Shown: positions 9,165 to 18,764 of the stretch, one piece after another | How positions within the stretch are numbered: the first letter of the stretch is position 1 | How the letters are laid out: every line of letters starts with the position of its first letter | NCBI GenBank assembly: GCA_016214905.1 | Contig: JACRMQ010000004.1 | Location: forward strand, 124,001 to 188,000 | Source: Ignavibacteriales bacterium | GTDB taxonomy: Bacteria; Bacteroidota; Ignavibacteria; UBA10030; SZUA-254 | Length of the DNA: 64,000 bases | Direction: 5' to 3' | The notes under the pieces: generated by a model | Told to the model about the DNA's origin: nothing | The model's input: the letters and a program-made list of their open reading frames with translations, nothing else | The model's database searches: none | Translations under genes and position numbers: made by a program

Positions 9165-10409
9165 ATGCCAGATACTAAAATACATGATGTTCTCAACCGT
9201 ACCGCTGAATCATACGTTAAACTCGTTCTGTCGGTTGGTCAGCACGACGGAAGTTATGTGGATGCTTATTACGGACCGGTAGATTATCTTCAGGAAGTAA
9301 AATCTGAGAGGCGCACACTCCCTGAAATAAAATCATCGGCTGAAAATGCAATAGCGGAATTGAAGTCACTTGATTGCGCACGGGAAGAAGAAATCGTTCA
9401 GTTACGATGGCAGTATCTTAAAACGCAGTTACAGTCGCTGATAGCACGCGTTGAGATGTTGGAAGGGAGGAAGTATTCATTCGACGAAGAAGCGAAAGCA
9501 TTATACGATGCAAATCCACCTTCGTACCCGGAGAGTCATTTTCAGAAAATTATTTCTGAGATGAATGAATTATTACCCGGTGATGGATCGGTGAGCGAGA
9601 GATATGACCAGTTTAAAAAAGAATTTATCATTCCTAAAGATAAATTAGATTCAGTCTTTAAGGCAGCAATTACCGAGTGCCGCCAACGGACGAAAGAATA
9701 TATTGAGCTTCCTGAAAATGAAAGCTTTACAATCGAGTATGTAAACGACAAACCTTGGAGCGGATATAATTGGTACAAGGGCGGTGGATTTAGCTTGATT
9801 CAAATGAATACTGATCTGCCGATTTACATCGATCGTGCAGTTGATCTTGCCGCGCACGAAGGTTATCCCGGACATCATGTCTATAACTTTTTGCTTGAAA
9901 GTATTCTCTACAAAAAATACGGATGGGTGGAGGCATCGGTTTATGCTTTGTTCAGTCCGCAATCTTTGATTGCAGAAGGTACGGCAAATTTCGGTATCGA
10001 TGTGGTTCTGCCCGGAAAAGATAGAATTGAATTTGAAAAAAAGATTTTATTTCCCATCGCCGGTATGGATAGCAATAAAACCGAAAGTTATTACCAAATC
10101 CATGAGCTGTTTTTAAAGTTAGGATATGCCGGTAACGAAGCCGCACGAGGTTATCTCAACGATACAATGACACGCGATGAAGCGGCGATATGGCTTGTGA
10201 AGTACGCGCTCATGTCACCTGACCGCGCGCTACAACGCACGCGCTTTTTTGATACTTACCGCAGTTACGTGATTAACTATAATCTCGGACAGGATTTGGT
10301 GAAGCGGTATATCGAGAAGTGCGGCGGCACACCCGATAAACCCCAAAAAAGATGGGAAGAATTTAAGAAATTGATTTCATCACCGAGGTTGCCGTCGGGG
10401 TTGGTATGA
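9165..10409 (+). CDS. DUF885-family putative zinc peptidase
   Basis: 414 residues, no signal peptide. The motif HEGYPGHH at residues 231-238 is the zinc-binding signature seen in DUF885 proteins (HExxPGHH), distantly related to gluzincin carboxypeptidases. A helical N-terminal half precedes it. Downstream segments such as SPQSLIAEGTANFGID supply a plausible third ligand in an EG motif (AEGTAN). The protein ends with a short basic tail. It stands alone between the DUF559 unit and a convergent gene. Substrate unknown; peptidase activity is inferred from the motif. Confidence 0.8.
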   Translation: MPDTKIHDVLNRTAESYVKLVLSVGQHDGSYVDAYYGPVDYLQEVKSERRTLPEIKSSAENAIAELKSLDCAREEEIVQLRWQYLKTQLQSLIARVEMLEGRKYSFDEEAKALYDANPPSYPESHFQKIISEMNELLPGDGSVSERYDQFKKEFIIPKDKLDSVFKAAITECRQRTKEYIELPENESFTIEYVNDKPWSGYNWYKGGGFSLIQMNTDLPIYIDRAVDLAAHEGYPGHHVYNFLLESILYKKYGWVEASVYALFSPQSLIAEGTANFGIDVVLPGKDRIEFEKKILFPIAGMDSNKTESYYQIHELFLKLGYAGNEAARGYLNDTMTRDEAAIWLVKYALMSPDRALQRTRFFDTYRSYVINYNLGQDLVKRYIEKCGGTPDKPQKRWEEFKKLISSPRLPSGLV

Positions 10410-10485
10410 TGTTGTGTGGCAATACGCTTGGATTGAGGAACATTTAAGTATTAGGCAAAATCGTTGTATTTATTCTCATCATGTT

Positions 10486-11532
10486 CTATGGATTAATAAT
10501 CTTGATCGGGACGAGAACCCATACAGCATAACATTTTGCATCTAACATTGCGGATTTGAATTTCCATTTCTTCAATTTATTACAAGCATGATCATTAAAT
10601 AATGAATTGCTGCTTGCAAATGCAAAAGACTTCTCGACAATCCCCGTTTTGGAAATTAATACCTTTACCAAAACAATATCTGTAGAATCATTCGGTCGCT
10701 GTTCAACCAAGGGCACAGGAATTCGATGATTGATAGTATCTAAGTTATTATTAATGGTAGTAGTATCTTTTATGAAATCCTCAATTCCTGAATATATTTT
10801 TTTTGTGCTAACAATTGGGATGGGGGGTTTGTCTACAGGAACAAATTCTGGAGGACCAGGAGAGTAATAATTTGTAATATAAGAAGTACCCCAAAAACCA
10901 AGTGTGTCGTCTACAATGGAGCTCTCTGGAGAATCAGATTTGGTAATTTCCGATTGAATTTCATTAACATCCCATTCTAGACCATCACCAATACTAGATA
11001 ATAATTTGTGGCAATTATTATCGCCCAGATAAGCCGCACGGCGGCATGATGATAACCAGGAAATGCTGTCGTTTAGCTTTTGATAAATTTCTGTTATAAG
11101 TAACCAGGTTTGAACGTAATCAGGTTTCAGCGTGATACATTTTTTTGCTAAAGAAAGTGCTTGATCGATATTACCAGTTTTGGAAACGTATTTTGCCATC
11201 TGATGATAGGTGTATGGAATTGTTGTTGTATTTTCGATGGCTTTTCGATAATAATAGATTGATATTGTATCAATATTTAGCATCTGATAGCAATAGCCGC
11301 AGGCAGAATACAAATCTCCTAAATATTTCTTATTGATATCCTTATTATCTCTAATGTAGTTATCTAATATCGATATAGCTGTGTGATATTCTTTTGCTTG
11401 GATTATAGTTCTGACTCGGTGAATAAGTGCTGAATCCTGGGAGAACAAAAGATTATAACTCATCAATAATGATAGGCAAACGTATCGGAAGGTCATCATG
11501 ATATGAATGCAAGCTCGTTTATTAATTACCAT
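10486..11532 (-). CDS. TPR protein with TonB-like C-terminal domain
   Basis: 348 residues if the first ATG is used. The methionines at codons 12-13 (MMTFRYVCLSLLMSYNLLFSQ) give a cleaner signal peptide and may be the true start, at about 11499. After the signal come TPR-like helices (AKEYHTAISILDNYI, ALSLAKKCITLKPDYVQTW). A Pro-rich linker follows (PGPPEFVPVDKPPIPIV). The C-terminal domain resembles TonB_C: VLISKTGIVEKSFAFASSN, then CNKLKKWKFKSAML, then VWVLVPIKI. TonB C-domains contact outer-membrane receptors, but this protein has no clear N-terminal ExbB/D-binding anchor, so an energy-transducing role is uncertain. It is convergent with the DUF885 gene. Confidence 0.75.
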   Translation of the reverse strand: MVINKRACIHIMMTFRYVCLSLLMSYNLLFSQDSALIHRVRTIIQAKEYHTAISILDNYIRDNKDINKKYLGDLYSACGYCYQMLNIDTISIYYYRKAIENTTTIPYTYHQMAKYVSKTGNIDQALSLAKKCITLKPDYVQTWLLITEIYQKLNDSISWLSSCRRAAYLGDNNCHKLLSSIGDGLEWDVNEIQSEITKSDSPESSIVDDTLGFWGTSYITNYYSPGPPEFVPVDKPPIPIVSTKKIYSGIEDFIKDTTTINNNLDTINHRIPVPLVEQRPNDSTDIVLVKVLISKTGIVEKSFAFASSNSLFNDHACNKLKKWKFKSAMLDAKCYAVWVLVPIKIINP

Positions 11533-11600
11533 ATGTGTCCCATTTTAATCTCTGAAGAATATAAACCTTGGTCTGGTGAAAGTCAAAAAAGTCCCTGCGT

Positions 11601-11680
11601 CATGCTGAACTTGTTTCAGCATCTATACAAGGCTAGCAGGTTTGCTGCGTTTAGATTCCGAAACAAGTTCGGAAAGATGG
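11601..11680. repeat. Dispersed palindromic element (CATGCTGAAC.. type)
   Basis: The sequence CATGCTGAACTTGTTTCAGC followed by ATCT, then about 25 bases, then AGATTCCGAAACAAGTTCGGA. Each arm is itself a small hairpin (GCTGAA/TTCAGC and TCCGAA/TTCGGA), and the two arms also pair with each other (GAACTTGTTTC with GAAACAAGTTC). The element lies between two minus-strand genes. A relative with the arm TGTCATTCTGAACGGAGCG (as read on the minus strand) occurs at 31.7 kb. Confidence 0.75.
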
Positions 11681-11694
11681 ATTTCCTTAGTTTT

Positions 11695-12093
11695 TTACTC
11701 ACACAACTCTATCAACACACCACCTGTTGATTTTGGATGGAGGAAGGCAATATTTAAGTCCTCACCACCTTTACGAGGTTGTTTATCAATCAATTGAACG
11801 CCTTTAGATTCCATCTCCTCCAGCGAAGATTCAACATTGTCAACAGCAAACGCGATATGGTGAATGCCTTCGCCTTTCTTCTCTATGAACTTCGCGATTG
11901 GACCATCCGGCTCAGTCGATTCTAATAATTCAATCTTTGTTTGTCCGACGTTGAAAAAAGCGGTTTTTACTTTCTGGTCTCGTACCTCTTCGATGGCATA
12001 GCATTTCAATCCAAAAACATTCTCATAGAATTTGATTGATGCTTGCAGGTCTTTCACCGCAATGCCAATATGTTCGATGTGTGTTGGTTTCAT
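11695..12093 (-). CDS. mce: Methylmalonyl-CoA epimerase
   Basis: 132 residues from [17 protein letters not shown]. An upstream in-frame extension to 12144 overlaps the mutase gene and is not expected. The protein is a vicinal-oxygen-chelate fold enzyme with the family signatures [22 protein letters not shown] and the final GGVLIELCE, in which the His and Glu residues bind the divalent metal. It interconverts (2S)- and (2R)-methylmalonyl-CoA on the route between propionyl-CoA and succinyl-CoA. Its ATG overlaps the stop of the mutase gene (ATGA), so the two are translationally coupled in the order mutase then epimerase. Confidence 0.93.
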   Translation of the reverse strand: MKPTHIEHIGIAVKDLQASIKFYENVFGLKCYAIEEVRDQKVKTAFFNVGQTKIELLESTEPDGPIAKFIEKKGEGIHHIAFAVDNVESSLEEMESKGVQLIDKQPRKGGEDLNIAFLHPKSTGGVLIELCE

Positions 12094-13763
12094 GCTATAA
12101 TGCTCTCCTGATATTCTCCAAATACTTCTCGCAGTGTGTTGCATATTTCTCCGATACTCGCATAACTCCGCACAGCATCGATGATTGGCGGCATAAGATT
12201 CTCATCACTCGAAGCTGCGGATTTTAATTTTGCGAGTTTTGTTTTCACTTCTGCATTGTTTCTCTCCGAGCGCACTTTGTTGAGAAACTTGATTTGTTCT
12301 TCCGGCACTTTCATATCGATCTTTAAAGTTTTCGGTGGTTTTTCTTCTTTAACCTGATATTTATTCACTCCAACTACTATCCGTTTTCCGGATTCAATTT
12401 CCTGCTGATAACGGTAAGCCGATTTTTGGATTTCAGCTTGCACATATCCTTTTTCGATTGCCTCAGTCATTCCACCCATCGCATCGATTCGATTTATATA
12501 ATCTTCGGCTTCTTTCTCGATCTGATCCGTCAGAGCTTCGATGTAATACGAGCCGGCAAGCGGATCGATTGTATTTGTAACTCCACTCTCATGAGCAACG
12601 ATCTGCTGTGTGCGAAGTGCAATCTGTACTGAATCTTCCGTTGGAAGAGCTAGCGCCTCATCGCGCGAGTTTGTATGCAAACTTTGCGTCCCGCCTAAAA
12701 CCGCCGCAAGTGTTTGAATTGTTACACGGACGATGTTGTTATCAATTTGCTGAGCGGTTAAAGTTGAACCGGCAGTTTGAGTATGAAACCGAAGCATCAT
12801 CGATTTTGGCTCTTTTGCATTAAAACGTTCTTTCATAATTCTGGCCCAAAGCCGACGGGAGGCACGATACTTTGCAACCTCTTCTAGCAAATCGTTGTGT
12901 GCATTGAAGAAGAACGAGAGCTGTCCGGCAAAATCATCAACATTCAATCCGGCTTTGATTGCGGTATCAACATAAGCAACTCCATCCGCAAGTGTAAACC
13001 CAACTTCCTGTGCGGCGGTTGAGCCGGCTTCTCTGATGTGATAGCCGGAAATTGAAATCGTATTCCATTTCGGAATTTCCTTCGAACAGTATTTAAAAAT
13101 ATCTGTCACCAACCTCATCGATGGTTTCGGAGGGAAGATGTAAGTGCCCCGCGCAATGTACTCTTTCAAAATATCATTCTGAATCGTTCCGCTTATTTTA
13201 TCTTTGCTAACTCCTTGCTTTTCTGCAACTGCAATGTACATTGCAAGCAGAACAGAAGCGGGGGCGTTAATCGTCATAGATGTAGAAACTTTATCAAGCG
13301 GAATCTTATCGAACAAGATTTCCATATCTGCCAATGTATCAATTGCAACGCCGACTTTTCCAATCTCACCGTTAGCAATCGGTGCATCACTGTCGTATCC
13401 GATTTGTGTCGGTAGATCGAATGCTACAGACAATCCTGTCTGCCCTTGAGATAGAAGGTAGCGATATCGTGCGTTCGATTCCCGAGCGGTACCGAATCCG
13501 GCGTATTGCCGCATCGTCCATAACTTTCCGCGATACATCGTCGGCTGTGTACCGCGCGTGAATGGATATTCACCCGGATACCCGATCGTATTCTCATAAG
13601 AATTCAGATCAACATCAAATGGAGTATAAAGCGGTTTAATTTTATCTTCACTGATAGTTGTATCATTCTCCTGCTTTTTACCTTTGTGTAACGCTGGGAT
13701 GTAAAGATTCGATTCCCAATCTTTTAATCTGTTTTTCGGTTTATTCTTTTCCATAAATTTCAA
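12090..13763 (-). CDS. Methylmalonyl-CoA mutase, large (catalytic) subunit
   Basis: 557 residues. Family landmarks are [20 protein letters not shown], then [19 protein letters not shown], then [18 protein letters not shown], and [15 protein letters not shown]. This is the TIM-barrel, acyl-CoA-binding half. The protein ends after [24 protein letters not shown] and carries no cobalamin domain with its DxHxxG motif. It is therefore the large chain of a two-part mutase whose B12-binding small chain must be encoded outside the window. The ATG at 13763 or the next Met (MEKNKPKN) could be the start. The gene is followed, with overlap, by the epimerase. Confidence 0.92.
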   Translation of the reverse strand: MKFMEKNKPKNRLKDWESNLYIPALHKGKKQENDTTISEDKIKPLYTPFDVDLNSYENTIGYPGEYPFTRGTQPTMYRGKLWTMRQYAGFGTARESNARYRYLLSQGQTGLSVAFDLPTQIGYDSDAPIANGEIGKVGVAIDTLADMEILFDKIPLDKVSTSMTINAPASVLLAMYIAVAEKQGVSKDKISGTIQNDILKEYIARGTYIFPPKPSMRLVTDIFKYCSKEIPKWNTISISGYHIREAGSTAAQEVGFTLADGVAYVDTAIKAGLNVDDFAGQLSFFFNAHNDLLEEVAKYRASRRLWARIMKERFNAKEPKSMMLRFHTQTAGSTLTAQQIDNNIVRVTIQTLAAVLGGTQSLHTNSRDEALALPTEDSVQIALRTQQIVAHESGVTNTIDPLAGSYYIEALTDQIEKEAEDYINRIDAMGGMTEAIEKGYVQAEIQKSAYRYQQEIESGKRIVVGVNKYQVKEEKPPKTLKIDMKVPEEQIKFLNKVRSERNNAEVKTKLAKLKSAASSDENLMPPIIDAVRSYASIGEICNTLREVFGEYQESIIA

Positions 13764-13768
13764 ATAAA

Positions 13769-14014
13769 TTAGATCGTATTGCTCGTCTTGAATTCATATA
13801 GAATATATAGGTTTTGATTGATTTCCAAATTATTTAAGTTGATTTTTGTTGAGGATTCATCTATATTTCCGATGATACTAAACGGAACTTGTTGATTGAA
13901 TACCGTCTTGAATGGTTCATATTTTCGGGTGTTACCGTTATCAAATCCCATCTTCCAATGGAATACCGAATATTCATCCCTTTTTCTAAATAAATACAAG
14001 ATATTTTGCATCAA
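13769..14014 (-). CDS. Small hypothetical protein upstream of the mutase gene (doubtful)
   Basis: An 81-codon frame ([18 protein letters not shown]..) ending five bases before the mutase start and beginning 23 bases from the divergent GAF-GGDEF start. No domain, signal peptide or strong ribosome site is visible. Because the space between the divergent genes would otherwise be only 23 bases, this stretch may instead hold the promoters for both directions. Listed because it is the only open frame in a 270-base interval and it reads in the mutase direction. Confidence 0.3.
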   Translation of the reverse strand: MMQNILYLFRKRDEYSVFHWKMGFDNGNTRKYEPFKTVFNQQVPFSIIGNIDESSTKINLNNLEINQNLYILYEFKTSNTI

Positions 14015-14037
14015 TTTTAATAATCAGTGGAGGTCTC

Positions 14038-14967
14038 ATGATTATCGATAAAGAATTAATTTTAAAGTCGACCAGTAACATTATACGACTGATGAAATCG
14101 ACTGCACATCATGAACGTATATTTCATGAGATAATTATTCTATCGAGTACTGTGTTGAAATGCAGATCATGCGCATTCGTTATAATAAATCCCAAGACAG
14201 AATACCTGAACATTGTCACCAGTCATGGGTTATCGCATTTATTCGTAAAAGATTATCAGAGTAAAATTGCAACATCCGCGATAGGTCGTTTGCTTTGGAC
14301 CGGTAAACCAATTTTGATGAAAGATAATTCCGGTGATCCGGTGTTAGCCGATGAAATTAAGTTGGAATATCCTTTCGGTTCATGCGTTATTGTTCAGGTA
14401 GCTATTCATCAAAAGACACTTGGATTCTTATTCGCCGATAGCGAAAATAAAAATTATTTCCAGGAAGAGGATGTGGAAATATTCCAGTTGCTGGCAGATA
14501 TCGCGGCGATATCGTATTACAAATTTCTGATTTGTGAAGAGAATTTACGCCTCGACAACTTCGATCACGATCTTGAAATTGAAAAATATCATTCTTTCTT
14601 GTCGCGCCTGAACGATGTCGTGAAGAAAAGTGAGAAGCTGAACATCCCGATTAGCGCAATAGCGTTGGATGTTGATAATTTTAAGATCATCACGAATACT
14701 TATGGATCGGAGGTAGGGACTCTTGTGCTCAAAGATATCGTGAAAATTGTTCATGAAGAATTGGAGGGAATATTTCATGTAGGGAGATTCGGATTCGATG
14801 AAATTATCGTGATGATAGAAGACTGTCCGCTCGAGAGTGCAATCAGGTATTCGCGCAATATCGTTGAACGAATCGATAAACACAAATTTACAAAACAAAA
14901 TATATTATCAACCGTGAGTATAGGTATAGCGAATATATCGAGGAACGCTTCTACTGCCGAGGGTTGA
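14038..14967 (+). CDS. GAF domain plus degenerate, frameshifted GGDEF domain
   Basis: 309 residues as read. Residues 15-160 look like a GAF sensor (LLWTGKPILMKDNSG, VAIHQKTLGFLFADS). Residues from about 195 form a GGDEF domain, but every signature position is altered. The FKxINDxxGHxxGD segment reads FKIITNTYGSEVGT, and GGDEF reads GFDEI, so diguanylate cyclase activity is unlikely. The frame stops at SIGIANISRNASTAEG. The missing last helix of the domain continues out of frame up to 15053. A strong GGAGGT precedes the ATG. This is either a recent frameshift or an assembly error in a gene whose cyclase domain was already serving only as a structural or receptor domain. Confidence 0.8.
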   Translation: MIIDKELILKSTSNIIRLMKSTAHHERIFHEIIILSSTVLKCRSCAFVIINPKTEYLNIVTSHGLSHLFVKDYQSKIATSAIGRLLWTGKPILMKDNSGDPVLADEIKLEYPFGSCVIVQVAIHQKTLGFLFADSENKNYFQEEDVEIFQLLADIAAISYYKFLICEENLRLDNFDHDLEIEKYHSFLSRLNDVVKKSEKLNIPISAIALDVDNFKIITNTYGSEVGTLVLKDIVKIVHEELEGIFHVGRFGFDEIIVMIEDCPLESAIRYSRNIVERIDKHKFTKQNILSTVSIGIANISRNASTAEG

Positions 14968-15053
14968 TAGTCTGCTTAAAGAATGCGTTATTCGAAGCCC
15001 AGAGGACGGGGAAAAATAAAATCTTTTATTATGATAAAGAATTATACAGATGA
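14962..15053 (+). other. Out-of-frame C-terminal end of the GGDEF domain
   Basis: In the frame that skips two bases after GAG (14959-14961), the codons from 14964 read LIVCLKNALFEAQRTGKNKI and then FYYDKELYR before a TGA at 15051-15053. This aligns without gaps with the usual GGDEF ending (ELIxxADxALYEAKRxGKNKI). One missing base near 14961-14964 would restore a single protein of about 338 residues. Confidence 0.8.
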
Positions 15054-15080
15054 TATTACTCATCTCAGGAGAAATGATCT

Positions 15081-15260
15081 ATGAAAATATCAAAGGATAA
15101 AAAAAGTAAAATAACGAAGGGTGAAAATGTTGAAGATAATAAGAATAAATTATTGAGACATAAAATTCGAACTTTAGAAAAACAAATCTCCAAATGTGAA
15201 GACCAGATAAAGGTACTTCGAATAAAACTCCAGCGTGGCATTCAAGATTTATCTTCCTGA
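15081..15260 (+). CDS. Small basic coiled-coil protein
   Basis: A 59-codon frame starting MKISKDKKSKITKGE, with AGGAG nine bases before the ATG. It ends at a TGA at 15258-15260. The second half (HKIRTLEKQISKCEDQIKVL) has the heptad pattern of a short coiled coil, and the N-terminus is Lys-rich. The good ribosome site and clean stop support translation. No family recognised. It lies between the GGDEF gene and aconitase. Confidence 0.55.
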   Translation: MKISKDKKSKITKGENVEDNKNKLLRHKIRTLEKQISKCEDQIKVLRIKLQRGIQDLSS

Positions 15261-15411
15261 AGGGTGTTTATCCCGTCATTTGTCGTCAAGAAATTACGAA
15301 AACCAAATCTGCCGAATAAAAATATTATTTTCATTCAACGTTTTTTATTCTTGCCAAAAATATTTAAATTAGTCAAACAAAAATATCAACATGCAATAAT
15401 CGGAGAATCTG

Positions 15412-18099
15412 ATGAGCAAGAACAGCTTTAACACTAAGAAATTAATGGCGTTTGGGAAGAAAAACTATACAATATACTCATTAAGCCAACTATCCAAGAA
15501 CATCGATCGGTTTCCATTTTCTATCAAGATTCTGCTGGAAAATTTGTTGAGGCATGAAGATGGGATAAATGTACGGGCAAAAGATATCGAGGCGTTGGTG
15601 AATTGGAATCCGAAAGAACAATCGGATAAGGAAATATCTTTTATGCCCGCACGTGTATTGCTGCAAGATTTTACCGGAGTTCCTTGCGCAGTTGATTTAG
15701 CAGTTATGCGCGATGCAATGGTTGAGATGGGTGGCGATCCGAAAAAAATCAATCCATTGCAGTCGGTTGACTTAGTTATCGATCATTCTGTCCAGGTTGA
15801 TTATAATGGCTCTCCTGATGCCTTTAAGAAGAATACCGAACTTGAATATCAAAGAAACAAAGAGCGATACACATTTTTAAGATGGGCACAACAAGCGTTT
15901 AAAAATTTCAGGGTTGTTCCACCCGAAACAGGAATTATTCATCAGGTGAATTTAGAGTATTTAGCTCAGGTCGTTTTTACGAAAGAGGTGGATGGAATAG
16001 AATATGCTTATCCGGATACTCTTGTTGGTACAGATTCTCATACAACCATGATCAATGGTTTGGGTGTTTTGGGTTGGGGAGTTGGCGGGATTGAAGCAGA
16101 AGCAGCGATGCTCGGACAATCGAGTGCCATGTTAATTCCACAGGTTGTCGGATTCAAAATTTATGGTAATCCAAAACCCGGAATAACTGCCACGGATATC
16201 GTTCTGACCGCAACTCAACTGTTGCGGAAAAAAGGTGTGGTAGGAAAGTTTGTTGAATTCTTTGGTCCCGGAATTGATTCACTGAGTTTAGCAGATCGTG
16301 CAACTCTTGCCAACATGGCACCGGAGTACGGCGCAACGATGGGTTATTTCCCTGTCGATCAGGAAACTTTAAACTATTTAAAATTCACAGGTAGAAGTAA
16401 CGAACAAATAACTCTCATAGAATCTTACTGCAAGGAGCAGGGATTATTCCGCGACAATTCAATGCCGGATCCGATATTTTCAGATACACTCGAGCTTGAT
16501 CTTTCAACAGTTGAGCCAAGTCTCGCAGGTCCAAAGCGCCCGCACGATCGTGTTTCATTAACTGCCGTAAAAACCGGCTTTCGTTCTGAACTTGCAAAAA
16601 TGTTGGAGCCGAAAGGAATAAAAGTTGATGGAACTCTTCGCTCTGCTTCGGTACAAAATAACGGTTCATCCTTCAACCTTGGTGATGGATCAGTGGTTAT
16701 TGCTGCTATCACAAGCTGTACTAATACATCCAATCCCTCAGTACTCGTTGCGGCTGGATTGGTTGCGAAGAAAGCAGTTGCTCTCGGTTTAAAATCGAAA
16801 CCATGGGTGAAAACAAGTTTAGCTCCGGGTTCGAAAGTTGTGACTGATTATTTGAATAAAGCACAGTTAACCGAGCCGTTGAACAAACTTGGTTTCAATC
16901 TTGTGGGATATGGATGTACAACATGTATAGGCAATAGCGGACCTTTACCGGAACATCTGGTTAAAAGTATACAAGAAAACGACTTCGTGGCAGTTGCCGT
17001 TTTATCGGGCAACCGGAATTTTGAGGGCAGAGTTCATGCGAACGTGAAAGCGAATTATCTTGCCTCGCCGCCATTAGTGGTTGCATATGCAATTGCAGGC
17101 ACCATAGATATCGATTTCCAAAACACTCCGATCGGATTGTCGGATAACGGTAAGGAAATATTTTTGAAAGATATTTGGCCCACCACCGAAGAAATCAACG
17201 CAACAGTAAAATCTTCTATCGGCTCCGACATGTTTATAAAACAATATTCAAATGTTTTTGAGGGTGATAATCATTGGAAAAATCTTCAAGTACCTTCGGG
17301 CGACAGGTTCACGTGGGATCAAAATTCAACATATATTAAAGCAGCACCGTATTTTGAAAAAATGCCAAAGGCACATGCGGATTTAAAAGATATTCGGAAT
17401 GCGAGAGTTCTCGCTATGTTTGCTGACTCCATTACTACAGATCACATTTCTCCGGCAGGATCAATTTCAGCCAAAGGACCTGCAGGAAAATATCTCAACA
17501 CACTCGGAATCGAGCAGAAAGATTTCAACCAGTATGGAGCGCGTCGCGGAAATCATGAGATAATGATGCGCGGAACATTCGCCAACATCCGGCTTAAAAA
17601 TCTTCTCGTGCCGGGAGTTGAAGGTGGAGTTACAATTCATCCTTCATCAAAAGAACCAATGAGCATATTCGATGCGGCGATGAAATATAAAAACGATGGA
17701 GTGTCACAGATAATCATTGCGGGCAAAGAGTATGGATCAGGATCTTCGCGCGATTGGGCGGCGAAAGGTCCGAAACTTTTAGGCGTCAACGCTGTCATTG
17801 CCGAAAGTTATGAAAGAATCCATCGAAGCAATTTGATAGGAATGGGAATACTTCCGTTGCAATTTGAACCGGGACAAAATCGAGAATCGTTGCTTCTAAC
17901 CGGATTTGAATTATATGATATCGAAGGTATCGTTGATAATCTCGCCCCGGGTAAAAAAATGAAAATAACGGTTAAGCAAGATGAAAAAAGAATTAAGACA
18001 TTCAGTGCGATATGCCGTCTCGATACTCCGATGGAAGTTGAGTATTATAAGAACGATGGAATACTTCATTATGTTCTGCGATCATTATTAAAGAAATAA
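15412..18099 (+). CDS. acnA: Aconitate hydratase, AcnA/IRP1 type
   Basis: 895 residues, the usual length for the AcnA/IRP1 branch. It catalyses citrate-isocitrate interconversion in the TCA cycle. The [4Fe-4S] ligands are visible as Cys436 (SCTNTSNPS) and Cys502/Cys505 (GCTTCIGNSG). The substrate-binding segments DSHTTMINGLGVLGWGVGG and the C-terminal swivel-domain motifs GRRGNHEIMMRGTFAN-like and GSGSSRDWAAKG are intact. It is followed after 6 bases by an FmdB zinc ribbon and then DUF302, so these three appear to form one operon ended by the hairpin at 18.77 kb. Confidence 0.96.
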   Translation: MSKNSFNTKKLMAFGKKNYTIYSLSQLSKNIDRFPFSIKILLENLLRHEDGINVRAKDIEALVNWNPKEQSDKEISFMPARVLLQDFTGVPCAVDLAVMRDAMVEMGGDPKKINPLQSVDLVIDHSVQVDYNGSPDAFKKNTELEYQRNKERYTFLRWAQQAFKNFRVVPPETGIIHQVNLEYLAQVVFTKEVDGIEYAYPDTLVGTDSHTTMINGLGVLGWGVGGIEAEAAMLGQSSAMLIPQVVGFKIYGNPKPGITATDIVLTATQLLRKKGVVGKFVEFFGPGIDSLSLADRATLANMAPEYGATMGYFPVDQETLNYLKFTGRSNEQITLIESYCKEQGLFRDNSMPDPIFSDTLELDLSTVEPSLAGPKRPHDRVSLTAVKTGFRSELAKMLEPKGIKVDGTLRSASVQNNGSSFNLGDGSVVIAAITSCTNTSNPSVLVAAGLVAKKAVALGLKSKPWVKTSLAPGSKVVTDYLNKAQLTEPLNKLGFNLVGYGCTTCIGNSGPLPEHLVKSIQENDFVAVAVLSGNRNFEGRVHANVKANYLASPPLVVAYAIAGTIDIDFQNTPIGLSDNGKEIFLKDIWPTTEEINATVKSSIGSDMFIKQYSNVFEGDNHWKNLQVPSGDRFTWDQNSTYIKAAPYFEKMPKAHADLKDIRNARVLAMFADSITTDHISPAGSISAKGPAGKYLNTLGIEQKDFNQYGARRGNHEIMMRGTFANIRLKNLLVPGVEGGVTIHPSSKEPMSIFDAAMKYKNDGVSQIIIAGKEYGSGSSRDWAAKGPKLLGVNAVIAESYERIHRSNLIGMGILPLQFEPGQNRESLLLTGFELYDIEGIVDNLAPGKKMKITVKQDEKRIKTFSAICRLDTPMEVEYYKNDGILHYVLRSLLKK

Positions 18100-18105
18100 T
18101 CTGCC

Positions 18106-18342
18106 ATGCCAATATTAGAATATGAATGCATAGGATGTGGAACGAGGTACGAAGTATTCCACTTCACTCGCGAAAAAGAAGAAGACATTGTTTGCCCGGA
18201 TTGTAATTCAACAAAATATAAAAAGATGATCTCGGTTCCTTCCATCAATTCTCGCATCAAATCAGATACATCCAGCAACGCACCCGCGTGTAAATATGCG
18301 AATACAAGTATGTGCCATGGAAATTGTGATTCAATGGAATAA
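18106..18342 (+). CDS. FmdB-family zinc ribbon protein
   Basis: 78 residues beginning MPILEYECIGCGTRYEVF. Two CxxC knuckles (Cys8/Cys11 and Cys30/Cys33) form the zinc ribbon typical of the FmdB/CxxC_CXXC_SSSS family. A further two cysteines sit in the tail (ACKYANTSMCHGNC), which is slightly unusual and could bind a second metal. The family is often called regulatory, but the function is not settled. It starts seven bases after the aconitase stop. Confidence 0.85.
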   Translation: MPILEYECIGCGTRYEVFHFTREKEEDIVCPDCNSTKYKKMISVPSINSRIKSDTSSNAPACKYANTSMCHGNCDSME

Positions 18343-18361
18343 ATTTTGAAGGAAAGATAAA

Positions 18362-18745
18362 ATGAAGTACGGGTTTTCAAAAAAGGTAGATTTGTCATTC
18401 GAATCTGCCATCGAGAAAGTAACTTCCGAATTAAAGAAGGAAGGCTTTGGAATTTTAACCACGATCGATGTTAAAGAAACTTTGAAGAATAAACTCAATG
18501 TCGATTTTCCAAGATACAAAATACTCGGCGCGTGCAATCCGCCATTAGCTCATCAAGCGCTTTTGAATGACGATCAAATCGGTCTTCTGCTTCCATGCAA
18601 TGTAATCGTCTATGAAAAAGAGAATCAAATTCATGTAAGCATCTTTGATCCGCTGATGTTATCGAGGATAACCGAAAATAGCAGCATGAATGAGATGGCA
18701 GAGAATGTAAAAATGAAATTAGAACGCGTTTTGCAGGCAGTTTAA
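18362..18745 (+). CDS. DUF302 domain protein
   Basis: 127 residues. The sequence follows the DUF302 pattern closely: an N-terminal FESAIEKVTSELKKEGFGIL helix, then DVKETLKNKLNVDFPRYKIL, then GACNPPLAHQAL, then LLLPCNVIVYE. No signal peptide. DUF302 proteins are small alpha/beta proteins of unknown biochemical role, often near redox or metal genes. It is the last gene of the aconitase operon and is followed by a strong terminator. Confidence 0.9.
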   Translation: MKYGFSKKVDLSFESAIEKVTSELKKEGFGILTTIDVKETLKNKLNVDFPRYKILGACNPPLAHQALLNDDQIGLLLPCNVIVYEKENQIHVSIFDPLMLSRITENSSMNEMAENVKMKLERVLQAV

Positions 18746-18764
18746 AATTTAATTCAAAAAATGA

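Noticed and set aside
11503-11730. Plus-strand frame across the CATGCTGAAC palindrome
   Set aside because: It runs across a repeat and into the end of the epimerase gene; no protein family.
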